Below, one piece after another: positions 1 through 11,906 of a stretch of DNA of 23,713 bases (within the stretch, counting starts at the first letter, position 1; each line of letters starts with the position of its first letter). A model generated the notes under the pieces. The model saw only the letters and a list, made by a program, of their open reading frames with translations, was not told the origin of the DNA and ran no database searches. The position numbers were made by a program, and so were the translations under genes. The DNA is from Trametes villosa (Eukaryota > Basidiomycota > Agaricomycetes > Polyporales > Polyporaceae), in contig PUDQ02000072.1 in the NCBI GenBank assembly GCA_002964805.2, positions 1 to 23,713 on the forward strand, written 5' to 3'.

Positions 1-685
1 ATGGTAGGCGCATCCGCACCTAGTCCGAACGGAGGTTCATGTAGCTCATGATGTAAGTCGCGAATGGCGCGACGCCTTTCGCAGCTCAGTCTGGTCTATA
101 CGCACTCAATCCCGTTGATTCTATAGCTCCCTGGGGCCTTGTTTTCGTCCGTTTCCCACTGTTCTTAGTCACATCCTGGACCGTTGAAACGAAGTCAGGA
201 AGCTTCAAGGGGGCCAGTCAAGTTGGCGTTCGCGGTTGCATCAGCATTTATGTATTGAGTGGATGACGCTTAACGCGTAACGTCCGAGGCTGTTTCTTTT
301 CGGTGTTGATCATACATCGCATGATGTATACATAGGCACGAAGCTGGCACGCATGGCGACAGTATTAGTGTGAGGTGATGTATACCGGCCCAAATAATAC
401 TAGTACCAGCCCAGGTGGTCGAGTGAGTGTCAGTACAGGCTACGGATAAACTTTGGACTCGATTCAACCAGAACGAAAGGTGGTATGTACTTAGTTCAGT
501 GGCAACTGCCACCAGTACGAGCAGTACAAGTTGCGGATAAACCTCGGGTATGGCTGTGGTTACGAAACGGTCCACGGGCGCCTAACTACACTTACTCTCG
601 TCCTCCACTCCGCTTGTGCCGTGATTGCACCTGTTCACTCTTCCCTTCTTCACTCTCTGCACAACGCTTGTATCGAAACGCAATC
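1..685. other. Intergenic / upstream region of YKT6
   Basis: I see no convincing gene in this stretch. A hydrophobic open frame on the - strand (270-575) has no splice or codon-bias support and I reject it. Two imperfect direct copies of a ~20-bp segment ending in CGGATAAAC lie near 433-454 and 526-547. The last ~80 bases before the YKT6 ATG are pyrimidine-rich (CTCTTCCCTTCTTCACTCTC), which is usual for the promoter/5' leader of fungal housekeeping genes. Confidence 0.5.
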
Positions 686-1464
686 ATGAAGGTCTTCTCT
701 CTCGCTGTTGTACTCGCCCCGCCGAACGGCACTTGCACCATCCTCAGCAGCGCGTCCGACCTCTCCTCGTTCTCGTTCTACCAGCGCGGCTCTGTAGCGG
801 AGTTCATGTCATTCTTCACCAAGACGATCGCCGAGCGCACGCCCCAAGGTCAGCGCCAGAGCGTGCAGGAGAACTCGTACACCGCACATGTGTACAACCG
901 CGGCGGCGCGGAACAGCTAGCAGGTCCGTTCGACCATCCCAGTATATAGCACTGCAGACAGGGCTGAACGGTTCTCTCATGCGGTTAGGTGTCATTATTA
1001 CGGACGGAGAGTACCCTGTCCGGCCGGCATTCTCCCTCCTTACCAAGCTTTTGGACGACTTCATTGCGAAGGTCCCCCAGGCCTCGTTCAAGACTCCCGC
1101 TGCGATCTCCTTCCCGGAGATCAACACATATCTGCAGAAGTACCAGGACCCGCGGCAGGCTGATGCTATCATGAAGGTGCAGCAGGAACTGGATGAGACC
1201 AAGATCATTCTCGTCAGTCTTTGCTACGAGCCATGTGTGTCGGGAGGTATGCTGATGCCACTCGCTGCTACAGCACAAGACCATCGAGTCGGTCCTCCAG
1301 CGAGGAGAGAAGATCAACGACCTCGTAGATCGCTCCACCGCACTCTCCGCTCAGAGCAAGATGTTCTACAAGACAGCTAAGAAGGTGGGCCTCTGTGCAC
1401 CTGCAGATTCTGTGCCCCTCGCTAAGAATATCCCCAGCAAAACTCCTGCTGCGTCATTATGTAA
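686..1464 (+). CDS. YKT6: YKT6-type R-SNARE, prenylated longin SNARE
   Basis: Exons 686-923, 989-1212, 1274-1384 and 1438-1464 give 199 aa, the usual YKT6 length. Introns are 53-65 nt with GT-AG ends. The N-terminal longin domain (about 1-125) opens MKVFSLAVV. The SNARE helix covers about 145-192 and has the R-SNARE zero-layer arginine at about R164 ([15 protein letters not shown]). The protein ends in CCVIM: by family knowledge C196 in the CAAX box is farnesylated and C195 palmitoylated, so membrane attachment is by lipid and there is no transmembrane helix. YKT6 acts in ER-Golgi, endosomal and vacuolar fusion and in autophagosome-vacuole fusion. The last exon is only 27 nt and encodes just the lipidation tail, so automated callers could miss it. 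A pyrimidine-rich leader precedes the start. The next gene, SPF1, is co-oriented about 500 bp downstream. Confidence 0.95.
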
Positions 1465-1972
1465 AGCACCTGCTCTTGCACATCGGTCTCTTGCGCGCCA
1501 TCGCTTGTCGGCACATACTACGACGCTCACGACCAGTTACTGTACGACGTTGTCACCTCACGTCATATTTGGAAGCACTGCAGCCCGTCATGCTTTCCTG
1601 TAGATTCCCTGCCTTTCTCTTGTAGTAGTACGTTCGCGTCCGGACTAGCCAAGCGGGTCATATACCATCTATTCACGGACTTCGGAGATATTTCGCAGCG
1701 CAGCGTCGCTCCGCTGGCTTGGCTGCAGTCTCTTCCTGTACACAGTACTACGCATGCCCTGTAGACACCTTAAGGCAAAGAGACGAGCGAAGAGAAGAGG
1801 AGAGGATGCCGGCACACCGCGCGTGCTACGCGCTGCGCGAGGTCACGTGCGATGCTGTACGAGAAATTGGGCGTGTTCCTGGCCCGACGTGGCTTACGCC
1901 TCTCCTCCACGTCCCTCTTCGTCCCCATACAACTCGCCGCACGACCACCGCCTGTCTCGGCGTAAGCTCACC
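1465..1972. other. YKT6-SPF1 intergenic region
   Basis: This holds the YKT6 3' UTR and the SPF1 promoter/leader. Open frames here are short, lack codon bias and have no splice support. A CACGTG E-box-like hexamer lies in GGTCACGTGCGATG near 1843. I see nothing else. Confidence 0.5.
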
Positions 1973-4900
1973 ATGTAAGTACGGAGATTGTCTGCACCCG
2001 CATATGGTCCTCATATCCCGCCGTAGGAGCTCGGTCAAGGTCGAGTCGTCCGAAATAGTGGGCGCGACCCTCCATATCGCCGTGCCCCGGAAATACCACC
2101 TGTATACGACCCCCTTCCTCTGCCTCTACCCCGTGCTTGCGTACGCATACTACGTCAAGTACGACGACTGGCTTCAAAGCGAAGAATGGACCTTCCTGGC
2201 GTGCGTGTCTCTGGGGCTCGGGCACGCGCTCAGCTTCCTTGTCACTCGCTGGAATACTGGTGCCCGGGCATGGATCACGACTAGAAAGGTGAGTTCCAAG
2301 CTTTCTTTTTTCTGAAGATTATCAAGTCATGACGCTGTTGGAAAGGCACGGTCCCTCGAGGACGCTGATTGCGTACGCATCATCCCCGCGACCCACCGCG
2401 GCGAGGGTGAAATCGTTCCCCTGGAGAAGAAAGTCCCTTCGGACCCGACGACCTATACCTTCAACTACCAGCGGGATACCTATGTGGTCACCTCGCCCTC
2501 CCCCATCACGTTCTCCCGGCTCCCGTACCCGTGCTCCTCGCAGCCGCCTCTGGGATCGTACCTCTCCCCGCGCAGCCTCACGGAGAACGAAGTGACGTCG
2601 CTCACGACGCTTTACGGTAAGAACGAGTACAATATCCCGATCCCGTCCTTCGCGGAGCTCTTCGGCGAGCACGCGACCGCGCCCTTCTTCGTCTTCCAGA
2701 TCTTCTGTGTCGCGCTCTGGTGTCTGGACGAGTACTGGTACTACAGCCTGTTCACGCTCTTCATGCTCGTCGTCTTCGAGTGCACTGTCGTCTGGCAGCG
2801 CCTCCGCACGCTCACGGAGTTCCGCACGATGTCGATCGCCCCCTACCCGGTGTACGTTCTGCGCGGCGAGAAGTGGACCCAAATCCAGAGCGACGACCTG
2901 CTCCCTGGCGATGTCATCTCCATTGGTACGTGTACGCATACATCAGTATAATTGTGATACTGACAGACTGGATGTAGCGAGACAGCAGTCGGAAACGAAT
3001 GTCCCAGCCGACATCCTGCTCATCCGCGGAACTTGTATCGTGAACGAGGCCATGCTCTCCGGAGAGTCCACGCCCCTGCTCAAGGAGTCTATCGCCCTCT
3101 TGGAAGCCAATGAGGCCCTGGACGTCGATGGCGCTCACAAGAGCGCTGTGCTCTTCTCTGGGACTAAGCTGCTGCAGGCGACCAACGGCGGAGACACGCC
3201 TGACGGCGGCTGCCTCGGCGTCGTGCTCCGCACCGGCTTCGGAACCGCGCAGGGCCAGCTTGTGCGCACGATGATATTCTCCACGGAGCGCGTGTCTGCG
3301 AACAATGTCGAGAGCTTCCTGTTCATCGGCTTCTTGCTTATCTTCGCCATTGCTGCGAGTTGGTACGTTTGGGTGAAAGGTCAGTACATACTTTTTGGGC
3401 TGGTGGGACTGCGACGGCTCAATTTACGATGTGATAGGTATCGAGCGCGAGCTCAAGAAGTCCAAGCTCCTTCTGGACTGTATCCTGATCATCACGAGTG
3501 TTGTGCCGCCGGAGCTGCCCATGGAGCTTTCTCTGGCGGTCAACGCCTCTCTGGTGGCTCTGTCCAAGTACGGTACGTAAGCCAGGACGGCATAATTGTG
3601 TCAAGTACTAACGTACTCGCGTAGCTATCTTCTGCACTGAGCCGTTCCGCATTCCGTTCGCGGGACGTGTGGATGTATGCTGTTTCGACAAGACGGGCAC
3701 GATCACTGCCGAAAACCTCGTTGTTGAGGGTGTTGTTGGTGTCGAGTGAGTAGTGTATTCATGCCGTCTATTCGAGCTCTACTAACTGGTTGTAGCCCCG
3801 AGGACCCCATCAAGCTCGTCGACGTTAAGACCACGGGGCGCGAAACGACGCTCGCCCTCGCCGCCGCCCACGCGCTCGTCCGCCTCGATGACGGTACGAT
3901 CGTCGGTGACCCTATGGAACGCACGACCCTAGACGCGCTCAACTGGCAGCTCTCGAAGGGCGACAGCATCGCGCCCGTCGACCCGACCGCGCCGCACCGC
4001 ACGCACCTCACCGTGCGCCGCCGCTTCCAGTTCTCGTCCGCGCTGAAGCGCATGAGCACGGTGTCGAGCCTGCCGAACGGGCGGTGCATCGTCGCGGCCA
4101 AGGGCGCCCCGGAGACGATCAAGCGCATGCTTGCTACGGTCCCGGCGCATTATGATGACACGTACAAATGGTACACCCGCCGGGGAAGTCGTGTGCTCGC
4201 GCTTGGGTTAAAGGAGGTTGATAGCCTGACTGTGGACAAGGTGAGCCAAGAGTGCTCTGGGTAAATGGCCACACGCTGATGGTGTGTTCGTTTACAGATC
4301 AACAAGCTTCCTCGGGACCAGGTCGAGTCTGAGCTCCAGTTCGCTGGATTCTTGGTCTTCCACTGCCCGCTCAAGGCGGATGCCGTTGAGTCCTTGAAGA
4401 TGCTGGGCGACTCCTCGCATCGTGTACGCAACCGGAATGTCTGCGTGTGTTGCGAATTCGATAGCTGACGTTCTTACTCTAGTGCATCATGATCACTGGC
4501 GACAACCCCCTCACTGCTGTTCACGTAGCTCGCGATGTAGAGATCGTTGACCGGGATGCGTTGATCCTCGATGTCCCTGAGGGCATTTCCAGCAGCGCCG
4601 GTCAGTCATGTCTCCCTTCGCACATCAGCTCATTCTGACCAGCGTTGCAGGTCTCGTGTGGCGCTCTGTGGACGAGACTGTTATCATCCCCGTGGACCCC
4701 TCGCAGCCTCTCGACACCAAGCTCTTCGACAAGTACGACATCTGTATTACGGGCGCGGCCATGAAGTTCTACGAGTCGCACCCGTCCTGGAACGACCTCG
4801 TGCAGAACACCTGGGTGTACGCGCGCGTCTCGCCCGCGCAGAAGGAGTTCATCCTCACCTCGCTCAAGACGCTCGGCTACGTTACGCTCATGGCGGGCGA

Positions 4901-6270
4901 CGGCACGAACGACGTCGGCGCGCTGAAGCAGGCGCACATCGGCGTCGCGCTGCTCGACGGCACGGAGGAGGACCTGAAGAAGATCGCGGAGCACCAGCGC
5001 AACGAGCGCGTGAAGAAGGTGTACGAGAGCCAGCTGAAGATCTCGGCGCGCTTCGGGCAGCCGCCGCCGCCTGTCCCGCCGGTTATTGCGCACTTGTATC
5101 CCGACGTTGTCGAGGCGCAGAAGAAGGCCGCCGCGGACCAGCAGAACGCGAAGAAGAAGAACCCGATGGAGAAGGTATGTAATGGCCGGTTTCCCGTCCG
5201 ATCTTGTTCTGACTTTCGATGCAGTTCGACATCGCTTCGATCACGGACAAGCTGGCTGAGATGGATGGCGAGGACGAGGTCCCCAAGATCAAGCTCGGCG
5301 ACGCGTCGTGTGCCGCTCCGTTCACTTCGAAGCTGTCCAACGTCAGCGCAAGTACGTATTGCGCCTCGTCCTTTCCGCGGGCCCCGCTGACATATAATAC
5401 CAGTCACGCATATCATCCGCCAGGGACGCTGCACTCTTGTTGCGACCATTCAGATGTACAAGATCCTCGCTCTCAACTGTCTCATCACTGCGTACAGCTT
5501 GAGCGTTCAGTACCTCGACGGCATCAAGTTCGGCGATTACCAGGTTACGATCACGGGCATGCTCATGTCGGTTTGCTTCCTTTGCATCTCTCGCGCCAAG
5601 GTTAGTCTCTGTTAGACTCAGCCTCATGTCGTAATGCTCACGCTTGTACTGCAGCCCGTGGAGAAGCTCTCCAGGGAGAGACCGCTCGGGAACATCTTCA
5701 ACTTCTACGTGCTGCTCTCGGTGCTGCTCCAGTTCGCGCTGCACATCGTGACGCTCGTGTACATCACGCAGCTCACGTACACGTACGAGGAGCGCGGGGT
5801 GATCGACCTGGAGGCGAAGTTCGAGCCGAACCTGCTAAACACGGCGATCTACCTCCTCGGGCTCTCGCAGCAGGTGTCCACGTTCGCGATCAACTTCCAG
5901 GGCCGGCCGTTCAGGGAGGGCATCCGCGAGAACGCGGCGCTGTACTACGGCCTCCTCGGTGCGAGCGCGGTCGCGTTCTCGGGTGCGACGGACCTCATGC
6001 CGGAGCTCAACCGCTGGCTGCAGATCGTCGAGATGCAGGACTCGGTACGTCTCGGCCTTGCTCGCCCACGGGTGGACCACGCTGACTCGTCGTGTCGTAC
6101 AGTTCAAGTTCAGGCTGACGGCGTCGATGGTGATCGACTTCGCCGGGTGTTGGATCATCGAGAAGGTGTGCAAGGCGCTCTTTGCGAACCTCGAGCCGAA
6201 GCCGATGGTTACGCGTGGGCGGGAGCGGCGCGAGCAGCGTCGTGCGGAGGAGGCCCGGAAGGCGGCCTGA
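1973..6270 (+). CDS. SPF1: SPF1, P5A-type ATPase of the ER
   Basis: Fourteen exons: 1973-1974, 2027-2288, 2346-2925, 2978-3379, 3438-3572, 3625-3745, 3796-4240, 4298-4423, 4483-4600, 4651-5174, 5225-5351, 5404-5600, 5655-6044, 6103-6270. They give 1198 aa, close to the family norm. Visible P-type motifs are SGES (about 310, A domain), the P5A signature [13 protein letters not shown] (about 439), FDKTGT with the phosphorylated Asp (about 483), KGAPE (about 603), ITGDNP, and [16 protein letters not shown] (about 813). Membrane helices flank these. By family knowledge P5A ATPases extract mis-inserted tail-anchored or mitochondrial helices from the ER membrane and support ER homeostasis. I chose the start where a consensus GTAAGT intron (1975-2026) splits the ATG as AT|G, giving [12 protein letters not shown]. 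An in-frame ATG at 2004, inside that intron, is the alternative start. The C-terminus is charged ([14 protein letters not shown]). Confidence 0.95.
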
Positions 6271-6413
6271 TAATGTGTCTCTATGGCCGCGATATGTTGC
6301 ATACTGTAATGTCTTGTCGAGTACCTTACGATCCTGCCAAATACACCTTACGTAGATGGGGACACTGCTCAGTTGCTCAGACACAATAGTATACTGTACT
6401 ACCTACCCAGCCG

Positions 6414-6425
6414 ATGAGCGCTTAG
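6414..6425 (+). promoter_or_regulatory. Mini upstream ORF (ATG AGC GCT TAG)
   Basis: A three-codon frame with its own stop sits 43 bases before the likely start of the next gene, in the 200-bp gap after SPF1. It would be in the leader if transcription begins upstream of it. Whether it regulates translation is inference only. Confidence 0.25.
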
Positions 6426-6468
6426 CTTGAGCAGCGAACCTAGAGCATTGCCTGATTTAGACGCATAT

Positions 6469-8825
6469 ATGGGCGCCTATCTACTCCAGGCGGACAAAGG
6501 GGGGAACTTCGACCTCGAGGACGACTCTTTCCCCAACCACCACGTCCTCCTCTACCTGATGTCCGAACCTTTCTATACACCATCTAGCTCGTCTTCTCAC
6601 AAACGCGCATACGATGCCATTGGTCCAGAGGCCGAATCTGACCAACAAGCAGGCCGTAGCCACAGGGACTCTCCGGTGCGCTCCTCGAGCAGTGCGGAGG
6701 CCAGCCGTGAACGGAACAAACGGGCGAGGAACGATAGCGATTCTTCATATACTAGCGAGGTGGACGAAATTCTGCTCTCTGCCGCTGACTCTGCATCGTC
6801 GTCCAGCAGCAGTAGCCAGTCGAGCTACCACTCCGCCCTGTCCACCCTCCCCCCTGCCGCTTCCCCCACACTCTTGGATGAAGCTAATGAGGACATGCTC
6901 GTAGACCCTGACTTACCTGAAAGCCAGACCCGCCCAACCTCCCCCACAGCCGGCCATGCCCTGTCCTTTGAAGAGCTCCTTTTTATTCCACCCCGCCAGA
7001 GCTCTCCTGCTGCGTCCCAGAACTCGCGGCTAGAAGACATCGCCCGGTCGCTCGAGCGGGCGAACGCTTTTGACCGCGAGATAGCCCCCCTGCGTTCCTC
7101 ACCCGCCGCCCTTCCCACATCCTCTTCTCGGGGTCCCGGCCCGCTTCCTTCGTTCCGATCTCTGCCAGAACTTGAGAACGCCTTCGACCACCCATACGAT
7201 CAGGATGACGATCTACCTAGCCGCGACGCCAGACTCGGCGCATTTCAATCGTCTTGGCTTTTCGAGAGGAGCCACGGTTCGTGCCTAGCTTTCGTGTGAC
7301 TAGGTTTATTCAAACGGAAGTTCATTGCCCAGATGCCTCTGTGCTGCGGCATCGCCGCGCTGGGGCCGCACCGTCGTCCCCCGAGGCAGTGCCAGGCATC
7401 GGACAACGCGTGTCCTTTGACACGCGTATACTGAGACCCGCCGACACGACCATTCGAGCGCGACCAGCGGCCGGCCAACCCCTCCATCCGCATGCTGGTC
7501 CTGCCATAGAGCGCAGTCCCTCAGGCTGGTGGCGTCGAGTCGGCGAGACGTCCACAAGTAGACGTTCAGCGAACCCCTTTCCTCCTGTGTCGCCACCACT
7601 CGCTGAGCCCACCGCGGACGCTCACGTTAACAGACGCCTGGGCCAATGGCGGAGTGCCTTCGGGCCGGGAAACGATTCCGCAACCACGCGAGAAGTCCGA
7701 CCGTCCGAAGAACCTCCCTTCAGTGCGTATGACTACCCCCTGAACCCTTTCAGTTTAGCCAGCTATGCGCCCGTCAACCGTGCTCGAGACGCGATCGGTC
7801 ATCCGTCTACACGCTCACCGAGAAATGCGCCTTCTTTCCCGCCGAGGCGCCTCTCAGACGGGCTAGAGGCCAGAACGATGGGCTCTCCTAGCAGCGTGCC
7901 CCGCGCTACGCCTCAACCCGCACCTCCTGTGCAGCATCGTCCCTCTCCCAGGCTATCCTCTATGGCTGCCCGAAACGAGCGTTCTGAGTACAACGAGCCT
8001 CGTAGCATCGCACAGGAGCGCGAGGCGGCGGACTTTGAGCGCACGCTGCGCGATGTCGAAAATCATCGCCGCCGCGTCGCCGAGTTCCTCGCTGAGCCGC
8101 TGCCTCCCTTCCCCCCATACGGCACCCCCTCGCCGCGCGCCGCGCCGGCCACAGCGCCGACCGCGGTAACAAGCCCGTATTCTACTCTGCGGCACGCTCT
8201 GGACGACAACGCCGCAGCGGAAGCCGTCCATCGTGCTCTCGCCCCTACCCGCGAACCGACGCTTCCTCCTCGTGCCCGCGACTCTGCTACTCTCGCGCGT
8301 ATCACGAGGGACTTGGAAGACGCAACCCGTGCTGACGACTACTACGTCGACTTCTCCGATTGGGGAGCGGATAACTCCGACGGTCCGCGCTCGTTCAGCC
8401 CGCCTTCGCGTCGGCGGGGCCCTTACAGGATGCGCACCGCAGACGAGATGCTGACCCTAGGGTCGAACCCTGACCGGCCCTCCAGGCCTGACACGCCGCC
8501 GCAGCCCTGGCGCTCTGCTTTTGAGGCTGCCCCAGACCTTTCCTCGTATCTTGAGTACAACAGCCGTGCCAGAGCAATTGGCCTCAGCGGTCTACGCCAC
8601 CGAGCCCGTCCTCGCTCTCCTTCCCCAGTACGCCCCCCGGAACGCGTGGAGGAGCCCGTGTTCCCCCACGCCTGGTTTCCTCCGCTTACAGGCGCGGAGA
8701 ATCTAGACTGGCACTGGCCTCGTGAGTACCCATACACCGGCGGAGGTTCGTCTTATTACCCCACGCGCACGGCGGCGGACGATGCGAATGCACTCGTCGA
8801 TAGGTTCGAGAGACTGGCAGTGTAA
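6469..8825 (+). CDS. Hypothetical Ser/Pro/Arg-rich disordered protein
   Basis: Exons 6469-7250 and 7304-8825 are joined by a 53-nt intron that moves the long first frame into the long second one (codon TC|G); total 767 aa. The start is the first ATG of the frame, since further upstream only a TTG would be available. I do not recognise a domain. Residues about 50-130 are serine-rich with basic patches (KRAYD, RERNKRARND) that could be nuclear localisation signals. The middle is rich in Pro, Arg and Ser. Residues around 480-520 hold a heptad-like charged stretch (EREAADFERTLRDVENHRRRVAEF) that could form a short coiled coil. The C-terminus has an aromatic block (FPHAWFPPL, DWHWPREYPYTGG). Codon third positions are G/C-rich and both exons are open, which supports coding. 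Function is unknown, and composition suggests a nuclear or scaffold protein only weakly. Confidence 0.7.
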
Positions 8826-8869
8826 TGTGAGTGTATTTGCGGGCAGTGTAATGTGAGTATATTAGCGGG
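8816..8869. repeat. 26-bp tandem duplication over a stop codon
   Basis: The segment GGCAGTGTAATGTGAGT followed by TATT and GCGG occurs twice in tandem (8816-8841 and 8842-8869) with two or three mismatches. The first copy contains the TAA stop of the preceding gene, so a second stop in the same local context follows 26 bases later. Confidence 0.75.
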
Positions 8870-9135
8870 TAGCTGCACTGTACCACTAGCAGCAGTGTAA
8901 AGGACTCGGAGCATGTCCTGTATAGCGGGAGAGCCCCGGAGCGGACTCGGCGAGGATTCTCAATCGACAACCACTGGTACGGACTCGTTGCACACTGTCC
9001 CCGGTTGCTCACAGAACTTGCATTCTCGTGCAGACGGCGGCCTTCCCCCCTGGCGGCGCTTGCGATCAGCACACTCGTCCAAACTCGCACATACACTGAC
9101 AGCCCCAGCCGAGCCGCGCCTCGTCAACTCCGTGA

Positions 9136-11810
9136 TCCCGGATCCGCCTGGCCCCTGCCCGCTCGTGGGGCTCCGCGCGTGCCTTCGCTCTCCACGGCAA
9201 CCGCACATCTGCTGGCCTCGCCGTGTACGGGCATGGCGTGCGGCGCCGCGGCTGCAACGGTAAGTTTAGTCTTTTCTTGCGTGCAGTGTGCCGCGACACT
9301 GACCGGCTGTTCTAGTCGCCGGAGTGCAGCCACGCGCGTCGCAGCCGCCCGGGGCGGGAGACGCACCTGCCCGGCAACCAAGCCGCTGCCCAGCGCAGCC
9401 ACGCTTTGACGCTGACGGCGGCTGTGTCCCCGCGTCCGCGTCCGCTTCCGCATCGCGCTCGGAAGACGAGCGAAAGACTCTGCGCGCGTCAGAGCGTTGC
9501 CGGTATGTTCGTCGTGTCCTGCCAGATTATCGTAGCTGACCATGTTCTGTATCAGCTCGTACGACGCCAGAGGAAAAAGACCGCGACAGGCGAAGCTCGC
9601 GCGCGTTCGCATCGGCCTGAGGAGTCCGCCGGCCTGCACACACTGGATGAAGCCGGATCGGTAAGTGGCCGCTCGTGAACGCGTGAACTGCGAGCGTACT
9701 TACGCTATCCGTTTCGCAGGCAGTCTAAACTCGACCGCGGGCTTGCGGAGCTACGTGTGCGCGTGCTCCTGCCAGCGTCGCAGTCGCGCCTAGACGTACT
9801 TCGAGTGCTCGATCGTGTCCGTCACGCGCGGGCGCTTCACCGGCCGAACCGGGCTTCGAGAGTCGAACGGCGGCCGCGCGCGCTTCGGAGATGGCCTCTG
9901 AGCAGCGACTCGCAAACTGGAAGGGAAGTCGTCAGCCCGCGTGCTCTGTTCGAAGCCTGACGCACCGTGCATGAAGACACCACATTGGGCATCGCGAATG
10001 CGCTACGCCGACTCCCACGGCGCCAGCTGCCATTCCTCGCGACGGAGCTCGCTCGGCCCGCCCTCCGCCATGGACGACTCCCCCGCGATACGTTCCCCGG
10101 TCGCCATCTCTTCGTCGTCGTGATTCAATCAAAGGACTCGGCACGCGCCGGAAATCGTCCCAGCTAGTACGTCCTTCGCTGCGATTCCCAGCGTTCTCTT
10201 GCCGGTGTTTGACAAGTCGCCCCGCAGCCGGCCGGCACCCGCAATCATTCTCCAATGCCTGCTCAGTGCGCCTCCCCGCACGATACAGGCTTCGCACCCC
10301 AGGGAGACATGCCTCGTGCTGCGCAACAGGTAAATCGCAGTCCAGTCGCGAGTGACAACTTCGAAGTACTCACATCATCGTCTCCAGCAAGACGGCGCCC
10401 CAGGTACACCCGTTTATTGTGTTCGGCGGGCTGATGGAGGAAGCGAAGACGGCGTTCTCGCCGCCTCCGAGCCGGAACTGTACGACAAAGTGAGTGAGCA
10501 TCTGCTACCGCCGGGGATAAGCACGCAGTACTGACCTCGCTTCGTTCGTTTGACATTCATCTTCGATAGAGCCCCCAGTGCCATGAGCGGCCTCGCGCGT
10601 TGTTCGTCTATCGGAACGTCGTCGATCGTCCCTCGCAAGGTGCGAGGGTCGCGCGCCGCGACACTGGGCTTCCTGGGCGAAGCGTAATCTCTGCGGCGCT
10701 GTAGACGGGTGAGCACCGGGTTGATTACGCACATGGCTACGGAACTCACGTACAGGTTCTTAGGATGGCGGAGCAGCTGAACTCGAGTCGGAACAAGCTG
10801 CCGCCATACGCGTGAGTTGCTTCGTACGGCTGCGCGAGCGTGCTCGGCCGCGGCCGCTTTTGCGAGTGATACTGACCTAAGCCCTCGCCAGGTGCTGCAG
10901 TTTCCACCCTGGGCGGCGGGATCAGAGACGGGCCGCGGTGACGTCGCGTGCATGTTACGGGGACTCACCACGAGCCAGTCGCGAGGTGCGTGCGAGTGTG
11001 TCGAACGCGGAGACCACATGGAGCGCCAGACGTCTCCTGTCGCGTCCAGACATGAGAACGACGGCCGTGTCCTTGTGCGCCCGAGTCGCAAGGTACTCAC
11101 CTTGTAGGCTGTCGGCCTGCACATCTCCGACTTCACCGATTGTCGGCCATCTCTTCTAGACATCAAGAGCCCGGCGTCTGAATTTCTCGTGCCGTCGGGC
11201 GTGCGCTCTGGGTGGCAAACGGCCGCGCTGCATCCGCCACGCTACAGCAAATGGCTGGAAGAGGTGCGACGTCGAGGTGGCCGGTAGCCGCGGCGTGCTC
11301 CAGTCGCACACTGTGGTGTGGATGGTGCCCAGAATCGGCCGCGGAGGGGATGAGCGCGAGGGCGGGCGTGTTGATGAGAGTGTAGGGGCATGCTCAAAGA
11401 TGAGGTGAGTATCGCGAGCAGCCGTCGGGGAGATCGAATATACTGACTGACTCACCAGAGAGCATCACGTCCCTGCACGTTTAGCTGCCGACGGCGAGTC
11501 CGCTCTGGACCCGGCGCGCAGTTACGAGTACATTCTGCCGACTGCCGGGGGCATGAACGGCTTCTCGCCAGCGCCGATGGGGAGTGATTCGGCGGATGCT
11601 CGCTTCGGGAATGGCGACGGCGGGCGCCCGCATGTTGGACGCCTGGTCGCGATCAAGCGTGGTCACACACCGGCAGTTGGAGCGTCTCGCGTGGAGCCCG
11701 AGGGCGGCGGCGCAAGAAGGGTTGTGGGGAGGATAGACGATAGGCGGTGCGGTGCCCAGTTCCCTCGCTGTACATACTATCCGAGTCCAATAAATCTTCT
11801 GTTTACGTAG
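9136..11810 (+). CDS. Many-exon orphan gene, 5' end unresolved
   Basis: A single chain of frames stays open through eleven candidate introns with matching phases. Exons: (9136)-9259, 9316-9502, 9556-9660, 9720-9940, 10027-10166, 10228-10329, 10388-10489, 10570-10683, 10764-10811, 10892-11092, 11160-11404, 11459-11810 (stop TAG). Most donors are strong (GTAAGT, GTATGT, GTACGT, GTGAGT) with CTGAC/CTCAC branch-like sites before the acceptor. Weak junctions are 9941-10026 and 10684-10763. I found no clear start codon, since an in-frame TGA lies at 9133, so at least one 5' exon is missing from the model. I do not recognise the product. It is rich in Arg, Ala, Pro and Gly; a cysteine-bearing stretch (GACECVERGD) lies in the 10892 exon. 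About 600 open codons make chance unlikely, but this could be a fast-evolving gene or a recently decayed one. Confidence 0.4.
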
Positions 11811-11906
11811 ACTCGAACATGCGGTGTCAGTGCCGCCCCACCAAACAATCCGGACCAGACACACCCGGCAGATGGAGGGTGTGTTTGATACGCCGACTCA
11901 CCCCAG

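Noticed and set aside
270..575. Hydrophobic 101-codon frame on the - strand
   Set aside because: No codon bias, no splice or promoter support and no recognisable family; a chance frame in AT-richer intergenic DNA.
2004..2026. ATG at 2004 as the SPF1 start
   Set aside because: It lies inside a consensus intron; splicing gives a more homologue-like N-terminus. Kept only as an alternative.
10129..10556. Three-exon - strand model starting MSNERSE
   Set aside because: Its splice signals are good and one exon looks protein-like, but it is only ~104 codons and overlaps a + strand chain of ~600 open codons with consistent phases.
10414..11166. 250-codon open frame on the - strand
   Set aside because: It runs unspliced across several strong + strand introns and exons, shows weak codon bias, and is best explained as the antisense shadow of the + strand orphan gene.
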